A program made the translations under genes and the position numbers. Below, piece after piece: positions 27,231 through 40,696 of a DNA stretch of 64,000 bases (position 1 is its first letter; each line of letters begins with the position of its first letter). The notes beneath the pieces were generated by a model, which was given only the letters and a program-made list of their open reading frames with translations, ran no database searches and was not told the DNA's origin. The stretch is from Sphagnum compactum (Eukaryota > Bryophyta > Sphagnopsida > Sphagnales): assembly GCA_965153455.1 (NCBI GenBank), contig OZ234500.1:17669579-17733578 (forward strand), in the 5' to 3' direction.

Positions 27231-27690
27231 TGTCATATATTTGTGTGTTTTAAGATTTAACTCCAATTTTAGTAATCAATTAATAATTTGTTTACCAAAA
27301 CTTTAACCAACATATATGAAGTTATTGCAACACAAACAAAGACCATGAGTCATGTCTTTTTTCTTTACCCTATTGTATCTCATGTGAACATGTCTTTTTC
27401 TTTTTTTTTGGGGTGAACAATGGAAATTTTGGTTAATTTTATGGTCACTTTATGTTACAATGAGAAGTCAAGATTATATAATGGTTTTGACATGTTTGAA
27501 CTTTTTATATAAATATCTTAGGAGTCGAGGACTATAGGACAATTCGAGTTTAATATCATCACCTTCTAAATGCCAAAAGATTACTCAAAAAAATCAAATA
27601 ACAATTTTTAAAAAATTTATGCACGTGTGCTTGACTTCTTATCAAGCCTTTGGAAATTATCGAAAATAAATTTAAAAAGACCAATATAAT

Positions 27691-27808
27691 GCACCCCTTC
27701 TAGTTGAGAGCTTTCCAAAGACACCAAGAATACGATCTGAAGCATCTCGGTTTGGTGGATCTCATAACTACAAAACTAAACAAATTACCTTCCTTCACAT
27801 ATAGATAG
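27691..27808 (-). repeat. Right arm of the 2.3-kb-spaced inverted repeat
   Basis: This is the reverse-complement partner of 25335-25454. Read on the minus strand it gives CTATCTATATGTGAAGGAAGG, then TTATGAGATCCACC, CCGAGATGCTTCAGATC and TTGGAAAGCTC. Confidence 0.8.
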
Positions 27809-30800
27809 CATATTTTAAATTTGTGATTAGATTTTTAAAGAAATTACTGTATTTTTATTCCTTTTGATTGAATAGGCACTGAGTCATTGTATAGTTTACA
27901 TGCAAAGAACATGCAAGTCCATACAAAACCAAACACCAATAGAACAAGTAGAATACAATGAAATTAAGAATAGGGTTATGTGGGTTTACGAGTTGGTAAC
28001 TTTCATAAAAACAACTTCCAATTTCATCTCTATTGTGAATAGTTGAATTAAACCAAACACAAAAAAAAAGGTCATCAATTAGTTTGTGTCATGAAAACCA
28101 TATAGAAATTTAGAGGTCAAATGGTGGGGTTTTGTTTCATCGGTAGATTTTTTTTTGTTTTGGGCAAAATTTCATGAAATTTAAACCTGAAAAATATGAT
28201 TTTGGCATATACAAAGGACTTTTTTTTCATGGAAAAAAAGGACCCAAATTCATCAGATTTCCAATTTATTTATTATTTCTAAATCACCAGATTTTTATGA
28301 CGAATTCCAGTAAGTAGCCAAGGAAATAGAAGCATTTTGGTTGTTTTTTCCTTTCATATCTATTATGTAGCCAAATCTGACTAAATCATCATATGGATGA
28401 TCATCACTTCAGCCATATCACAAAATTGGAAAAAATAAAATCCCTGTTCATAATGGTTATAAATGTTGAAAAAAGGGCAATTAAATCATATGCGATCAAA
28501 CATACTTTTAATCACAATTAGTTGTCGAACTAAGTGTGTTGGCTTGTATGATACAAGTATCATTGTAAGACCATATGTTGTGTAACAACTAGAGAATAAT
28601 TCCACGTCTAATTTTGATAATTTTTTTGTAGTACCATGTCGAAGGTTTTTCAGCTTCTAAAGATTTTTTTCCATCTATTAGAGGTGTTGGAATTGCAACA
28701 CCGTCCATCATCCTCATCCAATGTCCAACAATTGACAATTCTCGATCGAAAGATCATGGTTGAAGTGTGGTAGCAAATCAAGATCGTATAATGAAAGAAA
28801 TCAAGATTAGTATAGTGAAAGTCATTCAAACCCATAAAATGAAAGAAATCTTGCAAGCGATGATGATAAGCACAACTTATTCCTCTCGAATTAGGCTTGA
28901 TCCACATTTGTGGAAATACAATTTACAACATACCTAATCATCACCTACGACTAATGGACTTGCCAAAAATTCAAGCATCCCTAAATTAATCACACTCTTC
29001 ACAAACATCAAGAAATGTCGTTTTAAACATTATAAAACAACTACTCCATTGCGTTCGTCTGAATTATTCATGTCATTCATATACAATATGATTGTGTTGG
29101 CATGGTGGGAAGACTACAAAGGATGGTTACAACCTTGTACATAATTCTACACAACCCCTAATTTTTACTACTATGGTTGCATACAAAGTGTAGTATAAAA
29201 CTTAGACTCAATTCATCTTTAATTCAAAACATAATTGTTGCCAAGATGGGTCAGATCACTCCTTTCACCCCAAACCCTTCTTTCAGGGGTATCCATAAAG
29301 TAAAGAAATTTGATTAAATCGGGGAATGAAATGGCTGACAATCAGCATTTAATGCACAAGGTTCAACACTAATCATAGCAGCTTTACAAGTAGGAGCAAT
29401 GAAAATATATGCAGCAACAGTGGAGGCGCTAAAAGGAAAAAGGAAAGACAGGGTGAAACTCAGTTCACAACAAAAACAACTGACCTCCCATCGCTCTTGA
29501 ATGCTAATAATGTTTTTTATTTTTTTGAATCGCACCCTCTTTATGATCAAACTCAGGGTTCTAGTGTTGTTTCCCTTACTTCATAAATAATTTTATTATA
29601 TATAATAAAATAATGATATATTTAATGACCAGACCTTCTTGCAAAGTCACATGAATTAGTTGTGGGTTTTTATATTTTCATTGTTTTACATAGTCATGTA
29701 AAATCATATGTATGTATATATATATATATATATTTGCATTTACATAGTTTTAGGGTTTAATAACCTATCAATCGATTTTTATTTATTTTTGATAACCAAT
29801 AAAATTGATAATCACTTGATTTTGAAATTTCAAAGTCAATGTAACCTATGTTAATGACTCAATTATCATCCATGTAGGTTATTAATCTTTAAATACTATT
29901 ACAAAGAAAGAAATAAAAAACAGCAAAAATAACATTTTAATTTTATTTTTTGAAAACCTCATAATGGTATAACCAATGATTATTAACTCATTATTTGATA
30001 ACCTAGCCATGTGCATAATCAACGATTATTACCCCAAACTCTCTCATGACCGACCTACTTGACACTCAATTTTTTTTATGATATTGATGTTGATAACTTG
30101 TGTGGTCCCAAAAAAAATTGCCCCAAAAAAAAAAAAAAAAAAAACCCACCTGCTGATTATTATTATTTCTAAAAAACTGGCCAACACTAGTTTTGACCCT
30201 TAAGTAGGGTTTCCAACAAAATCAAAGAACCTACCCTTAATTGCCGGTTCTTTGTTGATTCTTTCATGGAGAATATTGTGAGTTCTTTGAAAATATTCAA
30301 AACCTAAAGTTTATTAACAAAACCCAAGAACGGCACAACACTAATTCGAACCAATGTTGGGCCACAATATCCACACTCCGTATAGTGATATTTAATTAAA
30401 AGTAATTAATTAAAAATGGCAAATGATAATCACCCTTTGGATATATATATATATATATATATATAATGAGTGCCAAAACAAAAACTTTGTTGAGGGACAA
30501 TCAAACAACAATCCCCCCGGGTTCAATGATTTTTGCAATGGAATAAGAAATCATACAACAAAGACAATCCCATGTTTGTTCAGCCAAAGGCTTGTTGTGG
30601 ACATGCATGGGTTTTGATCCCTCCTCCTCCTTTGCTTCCCTTTTCCTTGAAGAAAGCACTTTTTTTCTGACAAAAATAAGTCAGGTTTTTGAAATTCTCT
30701 TGCATTCTTCTTCACCTTTTCATGACCCTTCTTCTCTTCTCCTCTCCCCCCCACCAACTATATCATTAAAACAAAGGACCCAATAGCCCCCACATCCTTG

Positions 30801-31987
30801 TTAAGAAGGCATTATTGGATTAGGGTTTCCCTTCTTCTTCACCAAACCCAAAACCCCCTCCCTATTCATGAAGTTGGTGGAGGAAACCTGTTCATGAAGT
30901 TAGTTGGAAACCCATTAATGGAATAAGTTTGAGTTTGGTTTTTGTTTTTTTTTTTTTTTTAACATGGATGTTTTTTTATTCCATCCTACATAAACTATCA
31001 TGAGTTTTATTAAGTAGCCATGAATAAAAAGTATATTCTGTATAGACACCCTTGTAGGTTAACTTTATAGGTTAAAATTTATACATTTTATTTATTTGTT
31101 TATACATTTAGCTTATTTGATTGTTGAAATTCTGAAATACTCAAATTGGGCTTGTTGGATCTATCTTTTTTTTTTTCCTCTTTTTTTAATTTTGTGATCT
31201 AACCCACAAGAGGAATTAGCCAAATTTGGCTATAGGTCAGAGAGAAAGTTGAAAATTGTAAGAACTTGGTTACATTTTGGTGCCCCGTTGGAATCTATTG
31301 TCTAAATATGGTGATTCTTTAAGAAAAAATCCTAAGAATTTTGTTACTTTGGCGCATCTTTTCCAAAAACGTCCTTTGTATCATGTGCACTAGATTTGTT
31401 TTGGGTTGCAAAATGGAACAAATGTATCCCAAAAAAAAACCACTCATTGGACCAATCTCACTACCGAGGTTTGGACTTTAATAACCCTCAAAGAGGTGGG
31501 TTTGGGAACGAAAAAAATCCACACCCATGCCACCACCGTGCCAGATGAAAAAACACTAAGGAACTCAACTCTATTTAACGGTATGATGCAAAGGAACAAC
31601 AACAACAATACGGTCCTCATCTTTGTACTACCAACACATTTGTATCCATGAAAATTGAAACCCCGTTTAACATTCAAATTGGGGATGTGGTGGGATGGAC
31701 CACGCCCATTCTTCCATACTAAAAATCAAGTGATTAAGAAAATATATATTGAATTGTGACTAACGGTAACGGTACCATATTAGACCACACATCTCCACGA
31801 ACGGTAATAAGATGAAGCCCGCCACAAGTTACCTTAAAAAATGACAACATTTTGGTACTAGGAACAAGCAATGACAAAGAAGAAAGAAGAAAATCAATGG
31901 CAAAACAACTTAGCACAAGTAGTAGTGTAAGAAGTTAGAACCTTGTTTCTTAACATGCGAGAGAACGAAACAATGAGTAAAAGTCTC
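27809..31987. other. AT-rich intergenic DNA with microsatellites
   Basis: No gene is recognised. Simple repeats include (TA)n at about 29714-29732, an A run at about 30126-30144, (AT)n at about 30441-30464 and a T run at about 30945-30960. All open frames here are short and lack family signatures. Confidence 0.5.
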
Positions 31988-32209
31988 TAAGGTGCATTCA
32001 CACCTAATGTTAAGTCGGTGATAAGTGAAGATCTAGGTGGCATCTTAGGTGGCACCCAATGTTAAAATGAGTGATTATTTAATATTAAGTGAATGTTAAC
32101 TTAACATAAAATCTTCGTGGTAAATAGGTTTAGGTTCTAAATGACTAGCTTGGTGTTAGTTAGGGGACTTAATACTAGAGTCCTTAACACCATGTGTGAA
32201 TGCACCTTA
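31988..32209. mobile_element. Stowaway-like MITE, 222 bp
   Basis: The element begins TAAGGTGCATTCACAC (31988-32003) and ends with the exact reverse complement GTGTGAATGCACCTTA (32194-32209). The inverted similarity continues inward (CTAATGTTAAG versus ATGGTGTTAAGGA). It is 222 bp long, AT-rich and non-coding. If the element proper is AGGTGC...GCACCT, it is flanked on both sides by TA, the target site favoured by Tc1/mariner-type (Stowaway) elements. No transposase is encoded, so mobilisation would need a partner elsewhere in the genome. Confidence 0.8.
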
Positions 32210-32308
32210 AATAAAATTAGAGAATGGAATGTAAAAAAATTCAAATTCTTGGTAAAGCTCTTTACCATTTGCATGTCATTTGCATACAACATGTAAGTAC
32301 TATTATCC

Positions 32309-32342
<34 letters not shown>

Positions 32343-33440
32343 GTGTGTATATATCCCATATATCCATATATATTATTTATTAGTTATTATAATTGTTAGG
32401 GGGAATTTTTTAACTACTTTGTCATAGAAATAAAGAGGCTCCAACTTGTCCAAAGGATTTCTTAGGGGGAAAAACAAAGGCCACCAAGTTGCCATATTTA
32501 GATCATAGGTTCTTGTGTGTCCCTAGTATAATAAGGGGTTTGAAAAAAAACTCTACTTTTCTCTGTGACCTATAGCCAAATTTGGCTAAATCGTCTTGTG
32601 CATGATCACTGGTCCACCTACCTCACAATTTTTATTTAAATTAATTAAAAAAACACTAGTTGGGTGGGCAATATTTTAGTTAAATTATATAAAAATGCAT
32701 CTCTTTAAATAGTGACAAAAAGCCAGGTTAGCTTAGTAATAATTGAAAAAACAAGCACTTGGAAAATAAAAAATTGCAATTATAATTGTAACATTGAAGA
32801 ATTAGCATCTAACCTATCCTAATAAGAAGGTAGATTAAGTGGGAGGTTTAGATGAGGGTGGTATAAATTTAACCATGGTAAATATGGGATTTAAGTGGAG
32901 CTATATAAAGTTGGTGGATTAAGGGGACTTCATAGAGGATTAAATTTAGACATAAATAGGAGGGGAGTGAAGAATTATTTTAAAAAAAGAATTAAAAACT
33001 GGAATTAGCATTCTAAAATTGAAACTAGAATTAGAAGCTACATTAATAATTAGGTCTGATGAGATTTTAGGTGGAAAAGAAATGAGGAATAATAGTCTAT
33101 CACATATTCTTTTGTTTTAAAAAGAAAAAAATCACCAAAATTTTGAGATATATTTAATTATTTAATTATTTAAAATTAAATTTTCAATTTTCAATTTTTT
33201 AAAAAGTGTAAATCTTTTAATTTTAAAAGGAGGAGTGTAGGTAAGTAAAGTGAGGTTGAGGTGTTTTTTTTTGTTTTTTTCCAAAAAATAAAAAAATTAC
33301 TGACATATTTTTTTAAAAGTAAAAAATTGGTGTTTCTTTTTTGGTTGTTTCCAACAATAATAAAATTGGTTGCATGTGTAACATTTTTTTTTGGCAACAA
33401 TAATAAAAAGATTTTTGTGTTGTATCTTTTTATATTTATA
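32210..33440. other. AT-rich intergenic DNA
   Basis: An (AT)n microsatellite lies at about 32311-32341. The rest is A/T-rich with short frames and no recognisable gene. Confidence 0.5.
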
Positions 33441-34597
33441 ATTTATTTTTTGCTGCTGTGCTGTTGCTGTGGTGCTTGCTGTTGTTGTTGTTGTTGTTGA
33501 TGTTGGTTGTTGCAGCTGCTGCTGGTGTCTTGTGTTGTCTTCTTCTTCTTCTTCTCTTCTGTTTTCTTCCTCTTTCTCCTCCTCATCACCATCATCATTA
33601 GAAACTTGAGCTTGCTTCCAAACACCTGGAATTTAGATTTTGATTTTTTTGGAATTTTTTTTGATTTTTTTAAATTTTTTTGATTTTTTTTCTGGGGTGT
33701 TTGTTTCTTTGGTTTGGTTGTTGTTGTTGTTGTTTTTGTTTTTGGGGTGTGTTTTTTGCTGTTGCATTTTGCAGTCTTGGAGATCAGCCATTTTTGGAAC
33801 AACTCTTGTTGTTGTTCCTCCTTCCTGCTTCTTCTTCTACTGCAGTAGTTTGCTTTTTTTAGTTGTTGTGGTGTTGTTTTTGTTGTTGTTGTTGTTTGTT
33901 TGTGGGTGGGTTTTGTCTTTTCTGGCAGTGGTATTTGTAGCTGCTGATCTGCAGCTTGATGATGGCAGTAAGAATGTGGTGGTAGACATGGGAGAGCAAG
34001 CAACAAGCAGGATGAGTTTACAGATCCAAGTTTGAGAAATGGATGGAGAGTCTAGAAGACTGCTACTGCACCTGCTGCTGCTGCTGCTTTGTTGTCTTCT
34101 TTCATGAGAGCTATGAAGATCATCACTCTGTTTTCTCCACAATGTTTCTCCACATTGCCAAGCTCAATTAGTATCACCAGCACCAGCACAAGCAGCAGTA
34201 GTTTCAGCAGCAGCAGAACCAGCAGCGGGAGTTTTTGTTGTTGTAGCTTTCAAGTGTTCTTATCTTTTGTTGCAAAAGTTGCGGTTTTGTTGTGGCATCA
34301 TCAGAAGCATCATGAGAGTTACGGTGCAGTAGTAATAGTAGTAGAAGCAGTAGGTTCCAGTTTTCATCAGCAGCTGCTGTTGTTGCTGTTGCTGCTGCAG
34401 CAGCATTGGAGAGCTATGGTAGAAGAGATGATGCACAGCGGTGGTGGATGAAACTCAGATTTGCAAAGGAAGAAGATTGACGAATACCCAAGATCCCCCA
34501 CCCCCCCGGAAAAAAAAAACAGACAGTGTTGCAGCAGTGATCTCTTCTGCTCCGGAAGCAAACTTTGAAGTCGAGTGAAAGTTGGGGAGTTGAGGTG
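33441..34597 (+). promoter_or_regulatory. Flippase upstream/leader region rich in trinucleotide repeats
   Basis: TTG/GTT arrays (about 33479-33500, 33717-33735 and 33876-33898), CTT and CTG/CAG arrays (about 34070-34088 and 34190-34215, with others near 34365-34402) fill this stretch. It probably contains the promoter and 5' untranslated region of the flippase gene starting at 34598. The long minus-strand frame at 33443-34006 is a product of these repeats. Confidence 0.45.
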
Positions 34598-37500
34598 ATG
34601 GCAGGAGGAGGAGGCGGGAAGAAGATGAGGATGAGGTTCAGCAAGCTCTATACATTTGGGGGATGTTTCAAGGGGACGCAGTCGTTGAGGAGCAGCGATC
34701 AGGAGCAGCTTCTTGGCGGCAAAGGATTCTCGAGAGTGGTGTTCTGCAACCAAACAGAGAGACATGCAGTGAAGCCTTACAAGTATAGGAACAACTACGT
34801 CTCCACTACCAAGTACAATGTGCTCACCTTCCTCCCCAAGGCTTTGTTCGAGCAGTTCCGACGCGTTGCCAATCTCTACTTCCTCTTGGCTGCTGCTCTG
34901 GCTCTCACTCCCGTCTCGCCCTATTCCGCTGCCAGTCTCATCGCCCCTCTCGTCTTCGTGGTCGGCGTCAGTATGTGCAAAGAAGCTTTGGAAGATTGGC
35001 GTCGTTTCCGTCAGGTAGGCAAAGCACCCAAACACCCACCTGCTCTTCCGCCGCCGCCGCCGCCGCCGACACCCATTGCGCTTCTTCCATGGCTTGCTTC
35101 AAAAAATGCTGCCAAATGTGGTTCCTTCATCATCATCATCATCACCATCATCTTCTTCTTTCTCTTCTTCCTGCAAAGGATGGGTCAAAGAAAGATAGTT
35201 CTTGTTCTTTGTTCTTGAGAGAGAGAGAGAGATCGGTTTTTCTGAACTCTGGCTCAATTTGTTGCTGTTTTGTCTGTGGGCAGGACAATGAGATCAACTC
35301 CCGGAAAGTGAAGGTCCATGTGAAGGAAGGGTGGTTTGAGAGCAAGCCATGGAAGAAGCTGAGTGTGGGGGACATAGTTAGGGTTGAGAAGGACAATTTC
35401 TTTCCTGCGGATCTGGTGTTGCTCTCTTCCAGCTATCCAGATGGCGTCTGTTATGTTGAGACCATGAACTTGGATGGTGAGACGAATCTGAAGCTGAAGA
35501 GAGCCTTGGAACGCACAGCTGTAGTGGATGAAGAAGCAGAATTTGGAAGCTTCCATGCACACATCAAGTGCGAAGATCCGAACCCGAATCTGTATACTTT
35601 TGTTGGGAATTTGGAGTATGGAGAAGAGATTTTGTCGCTGGGACCTGAACAAGTGCTGCTGCGAGATTCGAAGCTTCGGAACACTACCCATGTGTTTGGG
35701 GTTGTGATTTTCACAGGCCATGAAACCAAAGTGATGCAGAATGCAACAGATCCACCTTCAAAGCGCAGTCGAATTGAGCGTAAGATGGATAGCATCATCT
35801 ACTTCCTCTTTGCTGTTTTGGTATTGATTTCTGTGATTGGATCAATTGCATTTGGAGTGCGGACCAAGCTCTACTCTCCTTCTTGGTGGTACTTACGCCC
35901 AGATCAAACCAGCATTTACTATGATCCCAAGAGACCAGGACTTGCAGGTCTTTTGCACTTGATCACTGCTCTCATTCTCTATGGCTACCTCATCCCTATC
36001 TCACTTTATGTCTCCATAGAGCTCGTCAAGGTTTTGCAAGCTCGCTTCATCAACAATGACCTTGCAATGTATGACCCTGAGACCGACAAACCAGCTCATG
36101 CTCGCACCTCAAACCTGAATGAAGAGCTTGGACAAGTTGACACCATTCTCTCAGACAAAACCGGAACTCTTACTTGCAACCAGATGGAGTTCATCAAGTG
36201 CTCCATTGCAGGTCTGGCTTATGGCCGTAGTGTCACAGAGGTGGAGAGAGCCACTGCTAAGAGACTGGGAAAGGATCATCCTCATATGCTACAGGATGAT
36301 GACAGTGTGATGACGCCGGTGGATCCTGGCTCCCCTCCAGATTCTTTTGTAGCGGGGAGTGTTGGTGGGTCTGGAATTGAATTGGCTACCATTGGACATC
36401 ATCATCATCCTCCTGCTCCAAAACCACCACCGCATGTCAAGGGTTTCAACTTGAAGGACGAGCGGTTGATGAATGGGCAGTGGATACATGAGCCAAATGT
36501 GGAGTGCATTCGTCTCTTCTTCCAGATCCTTGCAGTTTGTCATACTGCCATCCCCGAAGTGGATGAGGTGACGGGTAAGGTTACTTATGAAGCTGAATCT
36601 CCGGATGAAGCTGCCTTTGTTGTTGCTGCCAGAGAATTTGGGTTTGAGTTTGTGAAGCGCACACAAACCAGTGTGTTTGTACAAGAACCTGCTGTGGGAC
36701 CTTCCTCTGGAGTAGAGCGGACGTTAAGGTAAGAGAAGACAAGAGAAGCTTAAACCCCTAAATGCAGGATCATCTATCAAATGTGTGCTTGAAAGGATAT
36801 GTCTTCAAGGTGGTGCAGAAGGGGGAGGCACCCCCAACCGCTACCTTTTCTATCTATTATCCTCTTGTTGCTTCTACAGGTAGGGGTGAAGCTAAAAGGA
36901 AATCAATGAAGCTTGAATGATGTGCTCACTCTGTCCGTCTGTCGCCTTTTGTGTGTGTGTGTTCATTGGCAGAGAGTATAAAATTCTGAATTTGTTGGAG
37001 TTCAATAGCACTCGGAAACGGATGTCGGTTGTTGTGAGAGATGAAGCAGGCCGAATCCTTGTCATGTGCAAGGGTGCTGATAGGTAAGAATCAAGCACTG
37101 GTTGTAAAGCCTGATCAGATTGGTTGAGTTGAACAGATTTTATTCCTTGTGAAACAGAAGATTGTGAAAACAGCGAGCGCCTGAAAATGAATCTTGTTTT
37201 TGTTTTGCAGCATAATCTACGACAGGTTAGGGAAAGAAGGTAAAGGCTTCTGGGAAGCAACAAAGGAACATCTTGCCAAGTACGGTGATGCAGGATTGAG
37301 GACACTGGCAATAGCTTACAGGCAATTGGAGGAGTCAGAATATACAGATTGGAACCAAGTGTTTGTCAAAGCAAAGACCACAATTGGTGCCAACCGTGAT
37401 GAATTGCTGGAGCAAGCTGCTGAGCGTATCGAACAGGATCTTTTTCTTCTCGGTGCTACTGCTGTGGAGGATAAATTACAGAAAGGCGTAAGTAGTTTTT

Positions 37501-40500
37501 CTTAACTCTTGAATTGGAAATTTGTTTCAAATAAATTTTTCTAGTTTTTTTTTCTTAAAAGAATTTATCTTGCAAGTGAAGGAAATGGAGAAATTTTGTG
37601 CACAAAAATAGACAGGATTCTGTAACAAGAAATTGAATTTTGTGGGTGTGTTTAATCTTGTAACCAGTGTTTTTTTCTTTTTGGGTGAATTTTTGACCCA
37701 AAAAAATCTGGTGGGAAGTGTACAAAGGATCTTTTTGAAAAGTTGCCATATTTTGAGGGGAAAACCATTGAGTTTTTTGGCTGTATTTTTATCTTTTTGT
37801 CAGGTTCCTGAGACGATTGATAGACTTGCAAAAGCAGGTCTAAAGTTATGGGTACTCACTGGGGACAAGCAAGAAACAGCTATCAACATTGGGTGAGTGT
37901 ATTATTGAACTATTTCTACATTCTCACCCCATTTGTCTTTTGTACATAACTATCAACTTTTGAGAAGTGTTTTTCCTTAATCATGCCTTAAAATTGTTGA
38001 GTCACATGGGTTATGAATGTGTATTTGGGACCCACTTGTGGTTTGTGTTATGGTGATCAAGTCATAGATAAAAGCCTTATGATGGGTGTGATGGTGGATG
38101 GCGATTGAAAACTACATGTTCTTGCTCCCTTTGTCTTTGTACAATGTGCAACTTTTGTTAGGTGTTTGAATATTACACTGTTTCAAATTTTGGGGTTTAT
38201 GAACTAATATGGGTCTTCTTCCCCGTGTGCCTTTTTTTTCCATTTTCTGTTTTTCTCCCCTGTTTGCAGGTTTGCTTGCAGTTTATTACGGCAAGGAATG
38301 CAACAACTCATTATTAGTTTGGATACTGCGGATGTGAAGGCTGCAGAAGACAGTAGGGACAAAGTGCAAATATTGAAGGTAAGCAAACACTGTATAACAC
38401 ATGGTAATTCTTTTTGAATTTCATTTGCTGGATTTTATTTTATTTTATTTTATTAACTACATGATGATGGCAATGCTATATTGATGATATTTTCATTTAC
38501 TTTTTTTTTCCCCAGGTATCGAGGGCAAGTGTAGAGGAACAAATAGCAAGTGCACTGCGTCAAATAGCACAGGATGCAGACAGTGATGCATCACATGCAT
38601 TGATCATTGATGGCAAGTCATTGATGTATGCACTTGAAGATGGAATGAAGAAACAGCTTCTGGATCTGGCAGTGCAATGTGCATCTGTTATTTGTTGTCG
38701 TGTTTCCCCAAAGCAAAAGGCACAGGTAAGGTTACAACCAGTTCTCTTCATTTTCTGCCAACCCAAGCTTTTATTTCCCCACACAAAATGTTTTTAAATA
38801 CTTGTTTTGCTAAATAAGTTTTATTGCTGATTGCACAAACACACCCACTTTTGGGGGTTTGTTTTTGCAGATAACAAAGCTGGTTAAAGAGGGAACAGGC
38901 AAAACAACTCTCGGTATTGGAGATGGTGCCAACGATGTTGGCATGATACAGGAAGCAGATATTGGAGTTGGTATTAGCGGTGTTGAAGGCATGCAGGTAT
39001 TTACTACTAAGTTTTCTTCTGGAATTTTTTCAAGATTTTCTGCTGGTCTTGATGAAATTCCCACTACAGTAGTAGTGCTCATGACCTGGAAGTCTGATCT
39101 CTCTCTCTCTACTTTTGATTTGTAATTCCTTGCTGATCTTTCGGGTATTTTTGGATGTGGCATGGAAACTAATAGGCAGTCATGGCCAGTGACTTTTCAA
39201 TCTCGCAATTTCGCTTCTTGGAGCGTTTGCTCATTGTACATGGACATTGGTGCTATAAACGCATTGCACTAATGGTACTAGAGTCTCTAACTATTGACTT
39301 TTTTACACTCAAAAGTGCCTACCAGATTCTATTTTACATCTTCTAGTTCTGTTTTTTCTCTGTTTGCTAATCCTTGGATTTTCTTTTAGGAAAAAGGGTA
39401 TTTCCTATTTGCTTTGTCTTGTCTCCCTCTGTCAATCTCTGAGTACTTCCATTGTTCTCAATTCTGAAGAGGAATCATCTCTTTTACACAGCTTGTGATT
39501 TAACCAGTAAAACTAACGTGATACTGTGTTTTTTCCCATGGTATCAGATTTGCTATTTCTTCTACAAAAACATCACTTTTGGCCTTACATTATTCTACTT
39601 TGAAGCCTTAACAAGCTTCTCAGGGCAAACAGCATACAATGACTGGTATATGTCATTGTTCAATGTCTTTTTTACATCTTTGCCTGTGATAGCACTTGGT
39701 GTGTTTGAGCAAGATGTCTCCTCTCGAGTCTGCTTACAGGTTTGGTTTTTTCTGCCTTTTTCTCCTTTTGATTTTGCTATCTTGCTTTTCAGGACACACA
39801 TGCAAGCTGAAGCTTCCAGTCACAGGATCTAAACCTCAAACCTCCTACTGCTGCTTCTATCATGAAACCCATTTCCCTGTGGACCCTGAAATGCTTGGGT
39901 TGTTTTTTCAAACCCAGAAACACTCTGAATTTTTATGTTTGGACTTTATGGTGGTGTGCAGTTTCCTGCGGTATATCAACAAGGGCCACAAAATATGTTT
40001 TTCAGGTGGGGTCGAATTCTAGGCTGGATGATTAATGGAGTGTACAGCTCCCTAGTGGTATTCTTCTTTGTCATGGGCTCTTTTGGACTTGCAGCATTCC
40101 AAAAGAATGGGCAAGGAGCAGGATTGGAGGAGGTGGGTGCAGTGATGTATACCTGCATTGTGTGGGTTGTCAATGTCCAAGTGGCATTTGCACTCAGCTA
40201 CTTCACAGTGATCCAACATGCGGTGATTTGGGGTAGCGTGGCTTTGTGGTATCTCTTCCTTGTGATTTATGGATACATCAACCCAGTTTACTCCACAACC
40301 GCGTACAAGGTCTTCATTGAAACTCTCTCCCCAGCTCCAATGTTCTGGCTCATTACAATCCTTGTTGCTGTAGCTTGTGTTTTGCCCTACACTGTTTATC
40401 AAGCATACCAACGCATGTTTCACCCCATGGACCACCATGTCATCCAAGAAATCCACTACATGCAAAAGCACATTACTGATCCCAAGATGTACAAGAGGGA

Positions 40501-40696
40501 GAAACGGAAAGCAGTGCAGAAAACAAAAATTGGGTTCAGTGCGAGGGTGGATGCCAACCTGAGTATGCAGCGTGCTAAAAACCGTTACTATGATCCCACA
40601 TACACTGCTGAGGTGAAGTCTCCAAGAGATCCACCAGCATCCAATGTGGATTTGTTTGAAAGCCCACTTTTCAGTTCGTTTAAACGAACAGTATAG
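34598..40696 (+). CDS. P4-type ATPase, phospholipid flippase (ALA family)
   Basis: Eleven predicted exons: 34598-35014, 35284-36728, 36973-37083, 37211-37487, 37804-37892, 38270-38378, 38516-38725, 38871-38996, 39176-39274, 39548-39739 and 39962-40696; about 1269 residues, all phases closing. Landmarks: N-terminal FSKLYTF and [20 protein letters not shown], actuator-domain DGET at 203-206, the P4 signature [12 protein letters not shown] in helix 4, phosphorylated Asp430 in [26 protein letters not shown]-type nucleotide-binding motif ([20 protein letters not shown]), [40 protein letters not shown] with the hinge at 903-908, then six C-terminal helices. In the ALA family this enzyme, usually with an ALIS/CDC50 beta subunit, moves aminophospholipids to the cytosolic leaflet of secretory or plasma membranes. 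The closest plant clade appears to be ALA4-12. The start agrees with the family N-terminus; an in-frame ATG at 34565 would add eleven residues. A His/Pro-rich insert lies near residues 510-520. Confidence 0.98.

Noticed and set aside
30423-30617. Plus-strand frame with an Ile-Tyr run
   Set aside because: The run is the translation of an (AT)n microsatellite; there is no other coding evidence.
33443-34006. Minus-strand frame of 187 codons, rich in Gln, Thr and Lys
   Set aside because: It is produced by GTT/CTT simple repeats upstream of the flippase; there is no domain, and composition is purely repeat-driven.
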